Assembly: GCA_944474755.1 (NCBI GenBank)
Contig: OX104117.1
Coordinates: 81,010,926 to 81,074,925 of the forward strand
Source: Limnoperna fortunei
Taxonomy: Eukaryota > Mollusca > Bivalvia > Mytilida > Modiolidae
Length of the DNA: 64,000 nt
Direction of reading: 5' to 3'
Made by a program: the position numbers and the translations under genes. Shown here piece by piece: positions 62,945 through 64,000 of this stretch (positions are counted from its first letter, which is position 1; each line of letters opens with the position of its first letter). The notes beneath the pieces are model-generated. The model searched no databases. It saw only the letters and a program-made list of their open reading frames with translations, and had not been told where the DNA came from.

Positions 62945-63089
62945 GAATGATAATGATACTTTCGTAGTAGTAAAGCGCTGACTATTCTATTCCGTCAAAA
63001 TAATGCTGAGCAATAATAAAACGCGTTTAAACTTTCGACCTATTATCGTCATGACAAAAAACTAAAAGTACAACTGCTATTATGAATTA

Positions 63090-63540
63090 AAAAAAACAGT
63101 GTGGTGTCTGTAAGCATTGTAAAAATTGTATGTCTTAAAGGTATTAAAAATCAGCGCTGTCTTTTAAGCTTTGCAGACGCGTTTTGTGTTTAACGGTATT
63201 TCAACCACTGTAGTGTCTGGGCAGAATCGATGTCTTTGAATGTAATTATTAGTGTTGTTACTTTGGGCGTCTTTTTAAGCATTGAAAGAAATATTGATAA
63301 CAGTGTGATGTTTGTAAGCATTTGAAAAAGTGTCATTGCTTTAGAGGTATTAATAATAGTGTAGTATACTAGTATAAGGTATTTGCAGAAGTGATATTTC
63401 TGTATATTGATAAAGGTGTGTTTTCCTTAGCGCTGCAGCATTTGTAATGATATTGATATCCGTGTTGTGTCTCTGAGCATTTTTCAAAAGTGATATGTCT
63501 TTAAAGGAATTAATAACAGTCAAAGGTATTCATATGTTTG
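63090..63540. repeat. Very degenerate tandem repeat, about 55-65 bp
   Basis: Loosely repeated phrases GTGTCTGTAAGCATT, GTCTTAAAGGTATTAA, TGATGTTTGTAAGCATTTG and GTCTTTAAAGGAATTAATAA. Period and borders are uncertain. Confidence 0.45.
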
Positions 63541-63778
63541 AATAAACTATAAATATTGCTGCAATAATGTTCGCTGGATGTTTAAGCAATCATTCAATCT
63601 ATCAAGGAGTTTTAATTGTGACCATTATGCTTTTAGTATTGTCTTTTCAGAATTAATATCAGTCTGTCTAGTATAATCATACAAATAATTATTGATGTCA
63701 TTAGAATTATAATATTTTGGCACTTTCAGACCGTAGTCTATTACTTATGAAATAGTAGTATAACTGGAGAGTAAAATT

Positions 63779-63852
63779 AAGAAATAATTCACGGAGGCTG
63801 TGGTTTATCATTGTTTTACCACGGGGTGACCATTTATGTCGTATTATTTTAT
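63779..63852 (+). mobile_element. Half of the 28.6-kb palindrome element
   Basis: AAGAAATAATTCACGGAGGC, then TTGTTTTACCACGGGGTGAC and TTTATGTCGTATTATTTTAT match the left arm at 28,521. The match stops at the base of the central hairpin; no right arm follows. Confidence 0.92.
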
Positions 63853-64000
63853 CCTGTGTCTGGGGGAATAGTTCATACGACTTTAATTACAGAATAAAAG
63901 ACATCTTATTTAATATTCTAGGAAACCGATCGTTTTTAATAGAAGCTTGCTTACGCATTCTAAACACTCTCGAATCTCCTACACTTACAACATTACAAAG
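63853..64000 (+). repeat. Direct duplication, right copy (runs off the window)
   Basis: Perfect copy of 62,797-62,944, offset 1,056 bases, still matching at the last base of the window. It begins directly at the broken palindrome. Confidence 0.97.

Noticed and set aside
62797..64000. LTR retrotransposon bounded by the 148-bp direct repeat
   Set aside because: Although the repeat starts near TGTGTC, there is no primer-binding site after the left copy, no purine tract before the right copy, and no coding sequence between.

Overview
The window is animal DNA, AT-rich and intron-rich, with one recognisable protein-coding gene and many tandem and dispersed repeats. The gene style, the tRNA-derived SINEs with CAAA tails and the abundant dispersed repeats suggest a bivalve mollusc, probably a mytilid mussel. 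The species is an inference; the gene is not.

The gene is a RET receptor tyrosine kinase on the minus strand. Thirteen coding exons, and the first 10 bases of a fourteenth, can be placed between 48,725 (start codon) and 1. All have splice consensus sites and matching phases, and they join into an open frame of 760 complete codons. In order they encode a signal peptide, four cadherin-like domains (LDRE and DQNDNPP calcium motifs), the RET cysteine-rich domain, one transmembrane helix, a juxtamembrane segment, and the kinase N-lobe with its glycine loop, VAVK lysine and alpha-C region. The rest of the kinase lies beyond the left edge.

Layout: 1-15,460 holds exons 14 to 2 with ordinary introns. 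15,461-48,685 is intron 1 (33.2 kb), which carries nearly all the satellite DNA: a 66-bp repeat (17.8 kb), a near-perfect 50-bp array of 41 copies (29.0-31.1 kb), a 28-bp array (31.1-33.5 kb), a long array of 44-48 bp units (34.0-41.9 kb) interrupted by two copies of a composite mobile element, and a second 28-bp-type array (45.6-46.8 kb) interrupted by a MITE. 48,726-64,000 is upstream of the start codon. No gene was recognised there, only short tandem repeats, hairpin elements, SINE pieces and a long direct duplication that runs off the right edge.

The most unusual pattern is a set of long palindromes, unrelated in their arms, at 17.6, 28.6, 39.0, 39.8, 56.4 and 61.9 kb. Their centres share a design: a mini-hairpin with a C-G closing pair and a GNA or GNNA loop, in most cases framed by a GA/GA mismatch, with compensating changes in the stems. 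A half copy near 63.8 kb breaks just short of its palindrome centre.
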